From Litoribacillus peritrichatus (lineage in GTDB: Bacteria > Pseudomonadota > Gammaproteobacteria > Pseudomonadales > Litoribrevibacteraceae), in the NCBI RefSeq assembly GCF_039537985.1, contig NZ_BAABBN010000004.1:1-64000 (forward strand): a stretch of 64,000 nucleotides of DNA, read 5' to 3'. Both the position numbers and the translations under genes were made by a program. Below, in pieces: positions 43,604 through 51,805 of the stretch (the first letter of the stretch is position 1; every line of letters starts with the position of its first letter). The notes below the pieces were generated by a model that saw only the letters and a program-made list of their open reading frames with translations, ran no database searches and had not been told where the DNA came from.

Positions 43604-44629
43604 ATGCAGCCTACCGTGTCCACTCAGGCACTTGCACCTGTGTTTATTAGACTTGCGCGTCAATACAGTATTCCAATGGAAGAAATATTCCGGGGTGCAG
43701 GTTTAGATCCGTATAAAGTAGCTCAGCCAGACAGCTACATAACTCAAGAAGATGTCATCAGCTTATTCAGCAGTATGCATCGTTTGTCCGGTGATCAGGC
43801 TTTCGGATTGCACGTTGGCGAGCACTTAAGCTATGAAGAGCTGGATATTGTAGGCTCTTTGATTGCTACCAGTCAGACAGGCCGCGATGCGATTGCTCGC
43901 TTTAATGAATACCGCAGTCTGTGGCTTCCTTTCATTGATATCAGCATCATTGAAGAAAACAATGAGATTGGGCGAATTCTGTTTGAGACAGAAGAACTTG
44001 ATACTCGTCGCCATGTGTATTTTGCTGAAGGTATGTTTGCCGGCATGCTGACATTGGCTGAATGGCTAATGGGAAGACCGCTGAATATCATTGAAGTGCG
44101 ATTCCGACACGCTCAGCCTGATTATGTTGAAGAGTATGCCAAAGTCTTTGATGCGCCAGTGTTGTTTAATCAGGATCGGGATGAGATTGTAGTCGAGCAT
44201 GACTTGCTTGATGTGCCTTTGGCGGGCCATTTTCCCGTTTATCATGACAACCTGATTGAGATGGCGAATTCCAAGTTACGCCAGATGCCTCATCATAATG
44301 TCTTAGTTAACAAAGTTGAAAAGTTCCTCGATGATAATCTTGGTAATGCGCCTGCGAGCATGGAAGATGCCGCATGTAAATTCAATATGAGTTCACGGAC
44401 ACTTCAGCGTAAGTTAAAAAAGCAAGACACATCATTTGCGGTATTGCGTGATAAGGTTCGTCAAAGAAAAGCCATTCGCTATATTCAAGAAGGTGAACTG
44501 GAGATGGACCAGATCGCAGATAAACTAGGGTTTGCGGAAACGTCCAGTTTTTATCATGCTTTTAAGCGTTGGTTGGGTTGTTCGCCAGGTGAATATCGCA
44601 AGTCGATTCACCCGGTAGCGACAGACTGA
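43604..44629 (+). CDS. AraC family transcriptional regulator
   Basis: A 341-residue regulator with an N-terminal arabinose-binding-like sensing domain and a C-terminal AraC domain (ACKFNMSSRTLQRKLKKQD; IADKLGFAETSSFYHAFKRW). It has the same layout as the 13 kb regulator but little identity. It is monocistronic, convergent with xseA. No adjacent gene suggests its target. Confidence 0.9.
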   Translation: MQPTVSTQALAPVFIRLARQYSIPMEEIFRGAGLDPYKVAQPDSYITQEDVISLFSSMHRLSGDQAFGLHVGEHLSYEELDIVGSLIATSQTGRDAIARFNEYRSLWLPFIDISIIEENNEIGRILFETEELDTRRHVYFAEGMFAGMLTLAEWLMGRPLNIIEVRFRHAQPDYVEEYAKVFDAPVLFNQDRDEIVVEHDLLDVPLAGHFPVYHDNLIEMANSKLRQMPHHNVLVNKVEKFLDDNLGNAPASMEDAACKFNMSSRTLQRKLKKQDTSFAVLRDKVRQRKAIRYIQEGELEMDQIADKLGFAETSSFYHAFKRWLGCSPGEYRKSIHPVATD

Positions 44630-44650
44630 ATTTATAAACCGCTCTTCTCT

Positions 44651-44683
44651 GAAGTAACATCAACGATTAATTGATGTTACTTC
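44651..44683. terminator. Hairpin between convergent araC-type gene and xseA
   Basis: Perfect 13-base stem GAAGTAACATCAA / TTGATGTTACTTC with a seven-base loop. It overlaps the last codons of xseA. It lacks a T run but sits where a bidirectional terminator is expected. Confidence 0.55.
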
Positions 44684-45988
44684 GGCTTTGAAATCCCCTT
44701 CATGAAGTTGAACCGAAACCTGATCGCCAACCTTAACTGATTTAGTAGTCTGGATGACTTTATTACTTTCATTCGTTGTAATTGAGTATCCTCGCTGTAA
44801 GGTGTTCAGTGGGCTTATTATTTGAAGAGCTCCAACGGCCTTTGAAAAAGCATGCTGCTTTTCCCGGATAACTTTTTGAATGGATTTTTTCAGTTGTTCG
44901 TCTAATTGCGTATTTTTGAGCTTGTAGTGCTCTATTTGCTGCTTTGGGTGAAATTGATTGAGTTTGCTTTCGGCCAATAAGCAGGCTGATTTTTTTTGTT
45001 CAATTTTAGTGTGAATTGCTTTGTGCAGTCTGAAGGTTAGTTCGTCGAGCGTCTGAGCGTTTCTTTCGAGCTTCTGTTTTGGGTTGACCAGTTTTGAATT
45101 AAATAGCGCCAGGCGTTGGTTCAGCGATTTAAGTCGCTGGTTGATGGCAAAAACCAGACGTTTTTCAATGTTGTTTAAACGAGCCAGCCACTCAAATTGA
45201 TCGGGGGTAACGATTTCTGCTGCGGCAGATGGTGTCGGGGCTCTCAGGTCTGCCACGAAATCGGTGATGGTGAAATCAATTTCGTGACCCACTGCAGAAA
45301 TAATGGGAATAGGGCAATTGAACACCATGCGTGCCAATTGTTCGTCGTTAAAACACCACAGGTCTTCAATGGAGCCACCGCCCCGGCCTATGATCAGAAC
45401 GTCGCACTTATTGTGCTGAATGGCTTTATGCAGTGCTGCCATGATCTGAAGCGGTGCATCTTTCCCTTGAACCTGAGTTGGGTACAGCGTGATTCTGGCC
45501 GAGGGAAACCGGCGTTGTGTTACGTGAAGGATGTCCTGAATGGCTGCGCCGGTCGATGAAGTAATAACCCCGATTTCTTTAGTTACAGCGGGTATAGGTT
45601 TTTTATGTTCTGGACTGAACAGACCTTCCTGATCGAGCTTGGTTTTTAATTGCTCGAAGGCGGCTAATAGTGCGCCTGTGCCATCGTACTGTAAGCTGTT
45701 GGCCACCAGTTGAAAATCGCCCCGTGCTTCATACAGGGTGACACGTACTTTTACACTGACTTTGTCCCCGTTTTTCGGTGGTCGTACCACGGTCGCATTC
45801 TGGCGTCGGAACATGGCACACTTTACCTGGGATTTAGCGTCTTTTAAGGTGAAGTACCAGTGGCCGGAGGCGGCAGCCACAAAGCCCGATATTTCTCCGG
45901 AGACTTCCACGGTCAGGAAGTGCGTCTCAAGTAAGTCTTTGACGTGGTGGTTTAGTTCAGAAACAGTGAGTGTACGATTGAGGAACAT
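44660..45988 (-). CDS. xseA: Exodeoxyribonuclease VII large subunit
   Basis: A 442-residue subunit of the single-strand exonuclease. The OB-fold N-terminus (VSGEISGFVAAASGHWYFTLKDA) and the catalytic-domain segments GVITSSTGAAIQDILHV, IIGRGGGSIEDLWCF and VGHEIDFTITDFVADLRAPTPSA are present, then a long coiled-coil and GYSITTNE. ATG 45988 is chosen from family alignment; a TTG at 46015 would add nine residues. Divergent from guaB. Confidence 0.94.
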   Translation of the reverse strand: MFLNRTLTVSELNHHVKDLLETHFLTVEVSGEISGFVAAASGHWYFTLKDAKSQVKCAMFRRQNATVVRPPKNGDKVSVKVRVTLYEARGDFQLVANSLQYDGTGALLAAFEQLKTKLDQEGLFSPEHKKPIPAVTKEIGVITSSTGAAIQDILHVTQRRFPSARITLYPTQVQGKDAPLQIMAALHKAIQHNKCDVLIIGRGGGSIEDLWCFNDEQLARMVFNCPIPIISAVGHEIDFTITDFVADLRAPTPSAAAEIVTPDQFEWLARLNNIEKRLVFAINQRLKSLNQRLALFNSKLVNPKQKLERNAQTLDELTFRLHKAIHTKIEQKKSACLLAESKLNQFHPKQQIEHYKLKNTQLDEQLKKSIQKVIREKQHAFSKAVGALQIISPLNTLQRGYSITTNESNKVIQTTKSVKVGDQVSVQLHEGDFKAEVTSINR

Positions 45989-46086
45989 GCTGGTAGTAAC
46001 GTTGGCCAATAACAAAGTAGTAGGATAGTAACAGGAACGCAGATTGTTTTCAGGGCAATATTTATTTCGGGTATTGATAATACTTG

Positions 46087-46115
46087 TTTACCAATGCTTC
46101 TCACGAGGCTATAAT
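46087..46115 (+). promoter_or_regulatory. Likely promoter of guaB
   Basis: TTTACC (46087-46092) and TATAAT (46110-46115), 17-base spacer. The A/T-rich flank and a short GCGCGC element just downstream resemble growth-rate-controlled promoters, but this is an inference. Confidence 0.5.
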
Positions 46116-46151
46116 ATGCGCGCATAATTCATTACTCAGGAATACATGATT

Positions 46152-47624
46152 ATGCTACGTATCGCTCAAGATGCCTTGACCTTCGATGACGTTCTACTCG
46201 TCCCTCGTTATTCCGAAATTCTTCCTAAAGATGTAAGTCTTAAGACTCGAATTACTCGTGAAATTGAACTGAATGTTCCTCTGGTATCTGCAGCAATGGA
46301 TACAGTTACTGAGTCCCGCTTGGCTATTGCAATGGCTCAAGAAGGTGGCTTGGGTATTATTCATAAAAACTTAACGATCGAACAGCAGGCCGCTCAGGTT
46401 CGTGCTGTTAAAAAATACGAAAGCGGTATCGTAAAAGACCCGATTACCGTTCCTAGTACCACTTCTATTCGTGAACTTATTTCTATTACCCGTCGTAATA
46501 ATATCTCTGGTGTGCCGGTTGTGGATGGCAACGAATTGGTGGGTATTGTGACCGGGCGTGATGTTCGTTTTGAATTGAATCTGGATGCAACCGTTGCGTC
46601 GGTAATGACACCGAAAGAAAAGCTGATCACGGTTAAAGAAGGCACCAGTGCTGGTAAAGTTCGTGAGTTATTGCATATCAATCGTATCGAAAAGGTTTTG
46701 GTGATCGATGAGCAAGGTGCTCTGACTGGCCTGATGACGGTTAAAGATATTGCCAAGTCCAACGCTTACCCGAATGCTTGTAAAGATGACCAAGGTCGTT
46801 TACGTGTTGGTGCTGCTGTCGGTACGGGCCCTGAAACACCTGATCGTGTTACTGCGCTGGTTGAAGCGGGTGTGGATGTGATTGTGGTTGATACCGCTCA
46901 CGGTCATTCGAAAGGCGTTATTGATCGCGTTGCCTGGGTGAAAAAGACTTTCCCTACTGTGCAGGTTATTGGTGGAAACATTGCAACGGGCGAAGCGGCG
47001 AAAGCGCTTGCAGACGCTGGTGCAGATGGCGTGAAAGTGGGTATTGGCCCTGGTTCAATTTGTACAACTCGTATTGTTGCTGGTGTGGGCGTACCTCAGA
47101 TTTCTGCCATTGCAAACGTTGCGGCGGCGTTGGAAGGAACGGGTGTTCCTTTGATCGCGGATGGTGGCGTTCGTTTCTCAGGCGACTTAGCGAAAGCGAT
47201 TGTCGCGGGTGCCAGTGTTGTCATGGCTGGTAGTTTGCTAGCTGGTACAGATGAAGCGCCGGGCGAAGTTGAGCTTTATCAGGGTCGTGCTTATAAGTCA
47301 TATCGTGGTATGGGTTCATTAGGTGCCATGGGTCAAAGTCAGGGTTCAAGTGATCGCTACTTCCAGGACGCAAAAGAAGGCGTTGAGAAACTGGTTCCTG
47401 AAGGTATTGAAGGCCGTATTGCTTGTAAAGGCCCACTTTCCAATGTGGTGCACCAGTTGATGGGCGGTCTACGTTCTTCTATGGGCTACACCGGCTGTCA
47501 GAACATTGCAGCTATGCGAACAGAGCCTGAGTTTGTTCAGATCACCAATGCGGGTATGAGCGAATCTCACGTTCACGATGTACACATTACCAAAGAAGCG
47601 CCAAACTACCGAGTCGGTGGTTAA
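46152..47624 (+). CDS. guaB: IMP dehydrogenase
   Basis: A 490-residue enzyme converting IMP to XMP, the committed step to GMP. The active-site Cys304 lies in GPGSICTTRI; two CBS domains are inserted at about residues 90-205; the C-terminal flap carries SYRGMGSLGAM. ATG 46152 (MLRIAQDALTF) matches the family; an in-frame ATG six bases earlier is also close to the AGGA site. Followed by a terminator, then guaA. Confidence 0.97.
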   Translation: MLRIAQDALTFDDVLLVPRYSEILPKDVSLKTRITREIELNVPLVSAAMDTVTESRLAIAMAQEGGLGIIHKNLTIEQQAAQVRAVKKYESGIVKDPITVPSTTSIRELISITRRNNISGVPVVDGNELVGIVTGRDVRFELNLDATVASVMTPKEKLITVKEGTSAGKVRELLHINRIEKVLVIDEQGALTGLMTVKDIAKSNAYPNACKDDQGRLRVGAAVGTGPETPDRVTALVEAGVDVIVVDTAHGHSKGVIDRVAWVKKTFPTVQVIGGNIATGEAAKALADAGADGVKVGIGPGSICTTRIVAGVGVPQISAIANVAAALEGTGVPLIADGGVRFSGDLAKAIVAGASVVMAGSLLAGTDEAPGEVELYQGRAYKSYRGMGSLGAMGQSQGSSDRYFQDAKEGVEKLVPEGIEGRIACKGPLSNVVHQLMGGLRSSMGYTGCQNIAAMRTEPEFVQITNAGMSESHVHDVHITKEAPNYRVGG

Positions 47625-47649
47625 GGCGCTAGTTAGAAAGTAAGTCGCT

Positions 47650-47682
47650 TAAAGTGGGGTGTTAAGGCCCCGCTTTTATTTA
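47650..47682 (+). terminator. Terminator or attenuator between guaB and guaA
   Basis: Nine-base stem AAAGTGGGG / CCCCGCTTT (one wobble) with an eight-base loop, then TTTTATTT. It could reduce read-through into guaA. Confidence 0.75.
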
Positions 47683-47731
47683 AGCTCAAGAATTTTTGCT
47701 TTTACCTCTGTTTTCAAAGGAAATTTATTCC

Positions 47732-49309
47732 ATGACCCAAGATATCCACGCTCAAAGAATTTTGATTCTTGATTTTGGAAGTCAGTACACCCAATTGATT
47801 GCTCGTCGAGTTCGTGAAATTGGTGTTTATTCTGAAATTCACGCGTTTGATATGTCCGAAGAGGATATTCGTGACTTTAACCCGAAGGGGATCATTCTAG
47901 CCGGAGGCCCAGAGTCAGTGACCGAAGGTCAGTCGCCTAGAGCGCCGGAAGTGGTATTTAATCTGAACGTTCCTGTGCTGGGTATCTGTTATGGTATGCA
48001 AACCATGGCGGAACAGTTGGGTGGTCGCGTTGAATCCTCTGATCTTCGTGAGTTTGGGTATGCTCAAATTCAGGTAGAGGGTGAGAGTACCTTGTTACAC
48101 GACATTCGGGATCATGTTTCCGAGGGCGGTAAATCGCTGTTGGATGTCTGGATGAGTCATGGTGATAAAGTGGTTGCTATGCCTGAAGGTTTTGAGTTGA
48201 TGGCATCCACTCCTTCATGCCCGATTGCCGGCATGTATAACGAAAGTAAGAAATTTTTTGGTGTTCAATTCCACCCGGAAGTTACCCATACCCTTCAGGG
48301 GCAACGTATTCTTGAACACTTTATACTTGAGCTGAGTGGCTGTGAGAAGTTGTGGACACCGGCTAAAATCATTGAAGACCAAATTGCCAAAGTAAAAGAG
48401 CAAGTCGGTGATAAAGAAGTGTTACTGGGCTTATCGGGTGGTGTGGACTCTTCTGTGGTTGCAGCTTTACTTCATAAAGCGATTGGCAGCCAGTTGACGT
48501 GCGTATTTGTGGATAATGGTTTGCTTCGTAAGAATGAAGGCGACCAAGTCATGGATATGTTTGCAGATAACATGGGTGTTAAGGTTATTCGTGCCAATGC
48601 AGAAGATACGTTCCTTGATAAGCTGAAGGGTGTTTCAGACCCTGAACAAAAGCGTAAGATCATCGGTAATACTTTTATTGAAGTATTTGATGAAGAATCT
48701 TCGAAGTTAAGCAACTGTGAATTCTTGGCACAAGGTACGATTTACCCTGATGTGATTGAATCGGCTGCGGCGAAGACCGGCAAAGCTCATGTCATTAAAT
48801 CACACCACAATGTGGGTGGTTTGCCGGACGACATGAAGCTGGAACTGGTTGAGCCGCTTCGTGAACTTTTCAAAGACGAAGTCCGTAAAGTTGGTTTGGA
48901 GTTAGGGTTACCGTATGACATGGTCTATCGTCATCCATTCCCTGGGCCGGGTTTAGGTGTTCGTATTTTGGGCGAAGTGAAGAAAGAATACGCAGACATC
49001 CTTCGTGAGGCGGATGCTATCTTCCTGGAAGAGCTGCATAACGCTGATTGGTATCACAAAACAAGTCAGGCATTTACCGTCTTTTTACCGGTGAAATCGG
49101 TTGGAGTGGTGGGAGATGCGCGTCGGTATGAGTGGGTTGTGTCGCTACGAGCGGTGGAAACCATTGATTTCATGACGGCTCGTTGGGCTCACCTACCTTA
49201 CGAACTGCTTGAAAAAGTATCGAACCGGATTATTAACGAAATTTCTGGTATTTCCCGTGTTGCTTATGATGTGAGCTCAAAGCCGCCGGCAACCATTGAG
49301 TGGGAATGA
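47732..49309 (+). CDS. guaA: GMP synthase (glutamine-hydrolysing)
   Basis: A 525-residue enzyme making GMP from XMP. The class I amidotransferase part has Cys86 in GICYGMQ and the His/Glu of FHPEVTHT; the synthase part has the P-loop LSGGVDSSV; the C-terminus is the dimerisation domain. ATG 47732 is the family start; an earlier in-frame start at 47696 is unlikely. Works directly after GuaB. Confidence 0.97.
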   Translation: MTQDIHAQRILILDFGSQYTQLIARRVREIGVYSEIHAFDMSEEDIRDFNPKGIILAGGPESVTEGQSPRAPEVVFNLNVPVLGICYGMQTMAEQLGGRVESSDLREFGYAQIQVEGESTLLHDIRDHVSEGGKSLLDVWMSHGDKVVAMPEGFELMASTPSCPIAGMYNESKKFFGVQFHPEVTHTLQGQRILEHFILELSGCEKLWTPAKIIEDQIAKVKEQVGDKEVLLGLSGGVDSSVVAALLHKAIGSQLTCVFVDNGLLRKNEGDQVMDMFADNMGVKVIRANAEDTFLDKLKGVSDPEQKRKIIGNTFIEVFDEESSKLSNCEFLAQGTIYPDVIESAAAKTGKAHVIKSHHNVGGLPDDMKLELVEPLRELFKDEVRKVGLELGLPYDMVYRHPFPGPGLGVRILGEVKKEYADILREADAIFLEELHNADWYHKTSQAFTVFLPVKSVGVVGDARRYEWVVSLRAVETIDFMTARWAHLPYELLEKVSNRIINEISGISRVAYDVSSKPPATIEWE

Positions 49310-49350
49310 TGATTTCGGACGAATAGCTGTTTAGCTTAACGTCACTCTAG

Positions 49351-49407
49351 CGCCTTTTATTTGCAGTGGTTTCCGAGCGGAAATTGATGCAGTAAAAGGC
49401 GTTTTTG
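49351..49407 (+). terminator. Composite terminator after guaA
   Basis: Outer stem CGCCTTTTA / TAAAAGGCG followed by five T; the loop has an inner hairpin TTTCCG-AG-CGGAAA. Two nested stems are visible. Confidence 0.85.
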
Positions 49408-49469
49408 TTTGTATTCCAGATTAGGGTTATTTTGGCGGGAAAAGTGGTTTTGATGTGGGTAGTGAGTCG

Positions 49470-49964
49470 ATGAATGATCAGTTTTGGATGAAACAGGCCT
49501 TGAAGCTCGCAGTGAATGCGTGGTTTGAAGAAGAAGTGCCTGTGGGTGCCATTTTGGTTCAGGATGATAAAATTATAGGCCAGGGTTGGAATCGTCCTAT
49601 TACGGTGTCGGACCCGACCGCCCATGCAGAAATTCAATGTTTAAGGGATGCTTCGGCCAGAGTGGGCAACTATCGTCTGGTGAACTCTACGCTCTATGTA
49701 ACTATTGAACCTTGTTCAATGTGTGCTGGTGCCATTATTCACTCCAGAGTAGACCGGGTTGTGTTTGGGGCAACAGAACCTAAAGCCGGAGCGGTTTGCA
49801 GTCATCAGGGGATGTTTGAGCAGCCTCAGTTTAACCATAAGGTTGAGTGGCAGGGTGGTGTGCTGGAGAAAGAAACCAGGTTGATGATTCAGCGCTTTTT
49901 TCAATATCGCAGAAAGCCGTCAATGGCGAAATTTGCCGGTTATTTGGACGCGTTTATTGAATGA
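49470..49964 (+). CDS. tadA: tRNA-specific adenosine deaminase TadA
   Basis: A 164-residue zinc deaminase making inosine at the wobble position of tRNA-Arg. Zinc ligands and catalytic Glu are in HAE (His52, Glu54) and PCSMC (Cys82, Cys85). Start chosen at ATG 49470 by family alignment; an upstream GTG at 49455 would add five residues. Convergent with mltF. Confidence 0.95.
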   Translation: MNDQFWMKQALKLAVNAWFEEEVPVGAILVQDDKIIGQGWNRPITVSDPTAHAEIQCLRDASARVGNYRLVNSTLYVTIEPCSMCAGAIIHSRVDRVVFGATEPKAGAVCSHQGMFEQPQFNHKVEWQGGVLEKETRLMIQRFFQYRRKPSMAKFAGYLDAFIE

Positions 49965-50010
49965 CTTCCGGAGTTAGCGTTCAGCGACTGACAGGTCAGT
50001 CGCAGGAAGT
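49965..50010. terminator. Hairpin between convergent tadA and mltF
   Basis: Eight-base stem GCGACTGA / TCAGTCGC with CAGG loop, plus an outer ACTTCC / GGAAGT pair. No T run; could end both transcripts. Confidence 0.5.
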
Positions 50011-50013
50011 GAG

Positions 50014-51531
50014 CTAAAGCATAATAATTGGCATTTCGATGGACGATTCCTGAGGCGGTAACTCAATCGGTGGTTTTTCTTCTTCCTCGGCCTTAGCGAT
50101 TTCAATTTCTTTTCGTTGCTGGTCGTACCAGCGTAATACGTCTACGTATCTCCGGATATTTTGCACATAGATAACCGGCTCATAGCCACGAGCGTAGCCA
50201 TGTTTGGTTTTTTTATACCAGCGCTTGTCTTGCAGAAGTGGTAAGAACTCTTTGACGTCTGCCCAGGTGTCTGGGTTTTTACCTGCTTGTTGGGTCAATA
50301 TGCGGGCATCTTCCAGGTGTCCTCGGCCAACGTTATAAGCCGCCAGGGCAAACCAGGTGCGGTCTGGCTCCTGAATCCTGTCGGGTAAGCTTTTAACAAT
50401 TTTGGCTAAGTATTTGGCACCGCCGGTGATGCTTTGTTGAGCATTTAGCCGGTTGGAGACACCCATCTCTCTGGCTGTGGGTTGCGTCAGCATCATAAAG
50501 CCCCGGACACCGGTCGGGCTTTTTGCTCTGGGATTCCAGTGAGATTCTTGATAGCCGACAGCGGCTAACAGGTAGTAGTCCTGTTGGAATTTCTCTGCGG
50601 CCTTTTCGATTTTTTCTTTGTATTTTGGCAGACGACGATTGGCGTGGTATTTAAACGTTTTTGCTCCCACGAAATCGAGGCGAGATTGGTGACCATAATA
50701 CGTTTCTTGCAGATAGGCGATGTGCTCTTTGGTTTTTTCAGAACTTAGAAATTCGACTGCTTTGTTGTATAGGGATAAATCCTCGGCTTGCTTAAAAATC
50801 CAGCCGATTTCGTTGTTATCTTCTGCGCTAAAAGCGACTCGCAGCTCGGGAAAGTAAGCTTGGTACGCATCATAGTCATGGTCTGATGCAAGCAGTACAT
50901 CAAATTCCTGATTGTGCAGAGATTGAAATAAGGCAATTACGTTTGGTGATTCAACGGCGGTCCATTTCAGGTCAGGAAGCGCTTGAGTGGTGATTTTTAA
51001 CCAGCGCTCGGCGGGACTGTCTTTAATAACAACAAGGGACTTCCCAACCAGATCTTTCGGGCTTTTCGGCTTTTGAGAGCCTTGGCGAACCAGGGCTATG
51101 GATGTCGAGTTCGCATAAGTGGGTGAAATAAGCAGTTTATGATTAATATTGAGGGCGATGCCCGCAGAAGAAAATGCGGCATAGCCATTTTCAACGCTGT
51201 GATAAAGCTCCTCGATGGTATCAACGGTGTACATCCTAAGGTTAACGCCCAGTTCATCCGCAAATCTTTTCGTAAGTTCGTACTCAAAGCCTTTGGTTTC
51301 ACCGTCTTGAACTACCAGAGTACGGTCACTGTCGATCGTGACCACGTTTAATGTGCCTTCTTGCTGGATGGTTTCTAATGCAGTAGGGCGGGTGCAGCCG
51401 CCGAGGAACAAACTTGTCAGGCAGGCAAAGATCACAAGTGCTTTACGAAAAGACCTCGTTGAATGTCGGTTGGCCTGGGGGATGGATGTACCTTCGGTGG
51501 CACGAATGCTGGTATATACCACCGTACTCAT
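50014..51531 (-). CDS. mltF: Membrane-bound lytic murein transglycosylase F
   Basis: A lipoprotein of about 505 residues that cleaves peptidoglycan. Lipobox LGGC near residue 46, then an ABC-type substrate-binding-like domain (DSDRTLVVQDGETKGFEYEL) and a lytic transglycosylase domain with catalytic Glu in GYQESHWNPRA and SPTGVRGFMML. ATG 51531 follows AGGGAATTGT; an ATG at 51591 would add 20 residues and also has a GAGG site. Divergent from purL, as in E. coli. Confidence 0.93.
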   Translation of the reverse strand: MSTVVYTSIRATEGTSIPQANRHSTRSFRKALVIFACLTSLFLGGCTRPTALETIQQEGTLNVVTIDSDRTLVVQDGETKGFEYELTKRFADELGVNLRMYTVDTIEELYHSVENGYAAFSSAGIALNINHKLLISPTYANSTSIALVRQGSQKPKSPKDLVGKSLVVIKDSPAERWLKITTQALPDLKWTAVESPNVIALFQSLHNQEFDVLLASDHDYDAYQAYFPELRVAFSAEDNNEIGWIFKQAEDLSLYNKAVEFLSSEKTKEHIAYLQETYYGHQSRLDFVGAKTFKYHANRRLPKYKEKIEKAAEKFQQDYYLLAAVGYQESHWNPRAKSPTGVRGFMMLTQPTAREMGVSNRLNAQQSITGGAKYLAKIVKSLPDRIQEPDRTWFALAAYNVGRGHLEDARILTQQAGKNPDTWADVKEFLPLLQDKRWYKKTKHGYARGYEPVIYVQNIRRYVDVLRWYDQQRKEIEIAKAEEEEKPPIELPPQESSIEMPIIML

Positions 51532-51705
51532 ACAATTCCCTGTATTTTCTATGCATCCATTTTTTAACGAATAATCACAATTCAAACTCATAGCACCTCA
51601 ATTGAAGTCTATCATTGATAAGTAAATCACTGATCCATGTGAAGTGTGGTTATTTTATGTTCTTTTTTTTGAATGAACACCCTAGGCGTTTAATAAGTAT
51701 GACAT

Positions 51706-51721
51706 ATGTAGCCGTTTGCTT
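51706..51721. promoter_or_regulatory. Candidate PurR operator upstream of purL
   Basis: On the minus strand the bases read AAGCAAACGGCTACAT, matching the E. coli PurR pattern ANGCAANCGNTTNCNT with one mismatch. It lies 85 bases before the purL start. PurR presence in this genome is not shown, so confidence is low. Confidence 0.35.
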
Positions 51722-51805
51722 GCATTTCCAGTATTATTCACGCCTTGAATTTCCATGTCATGAAGAGTGGGAACGGTCTAAATTATAGTCAGGAACTTCA
51801 TCAGC

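Noticed and set aside
45197..45559. 120-residue plus-strand frame inside xseA
   Set aside because: It lies wholly antisense to a well-supported conserved gene and has no start signal.
46114..46126. ATGCGCGCAT palindrome near guaB as an operator
   Set aside because: It is only ten bases long, and a similar ATGCGCGC stretch follows the -10-like box before trmH, so it fits a common initiation-region sequence better than a specific operator.
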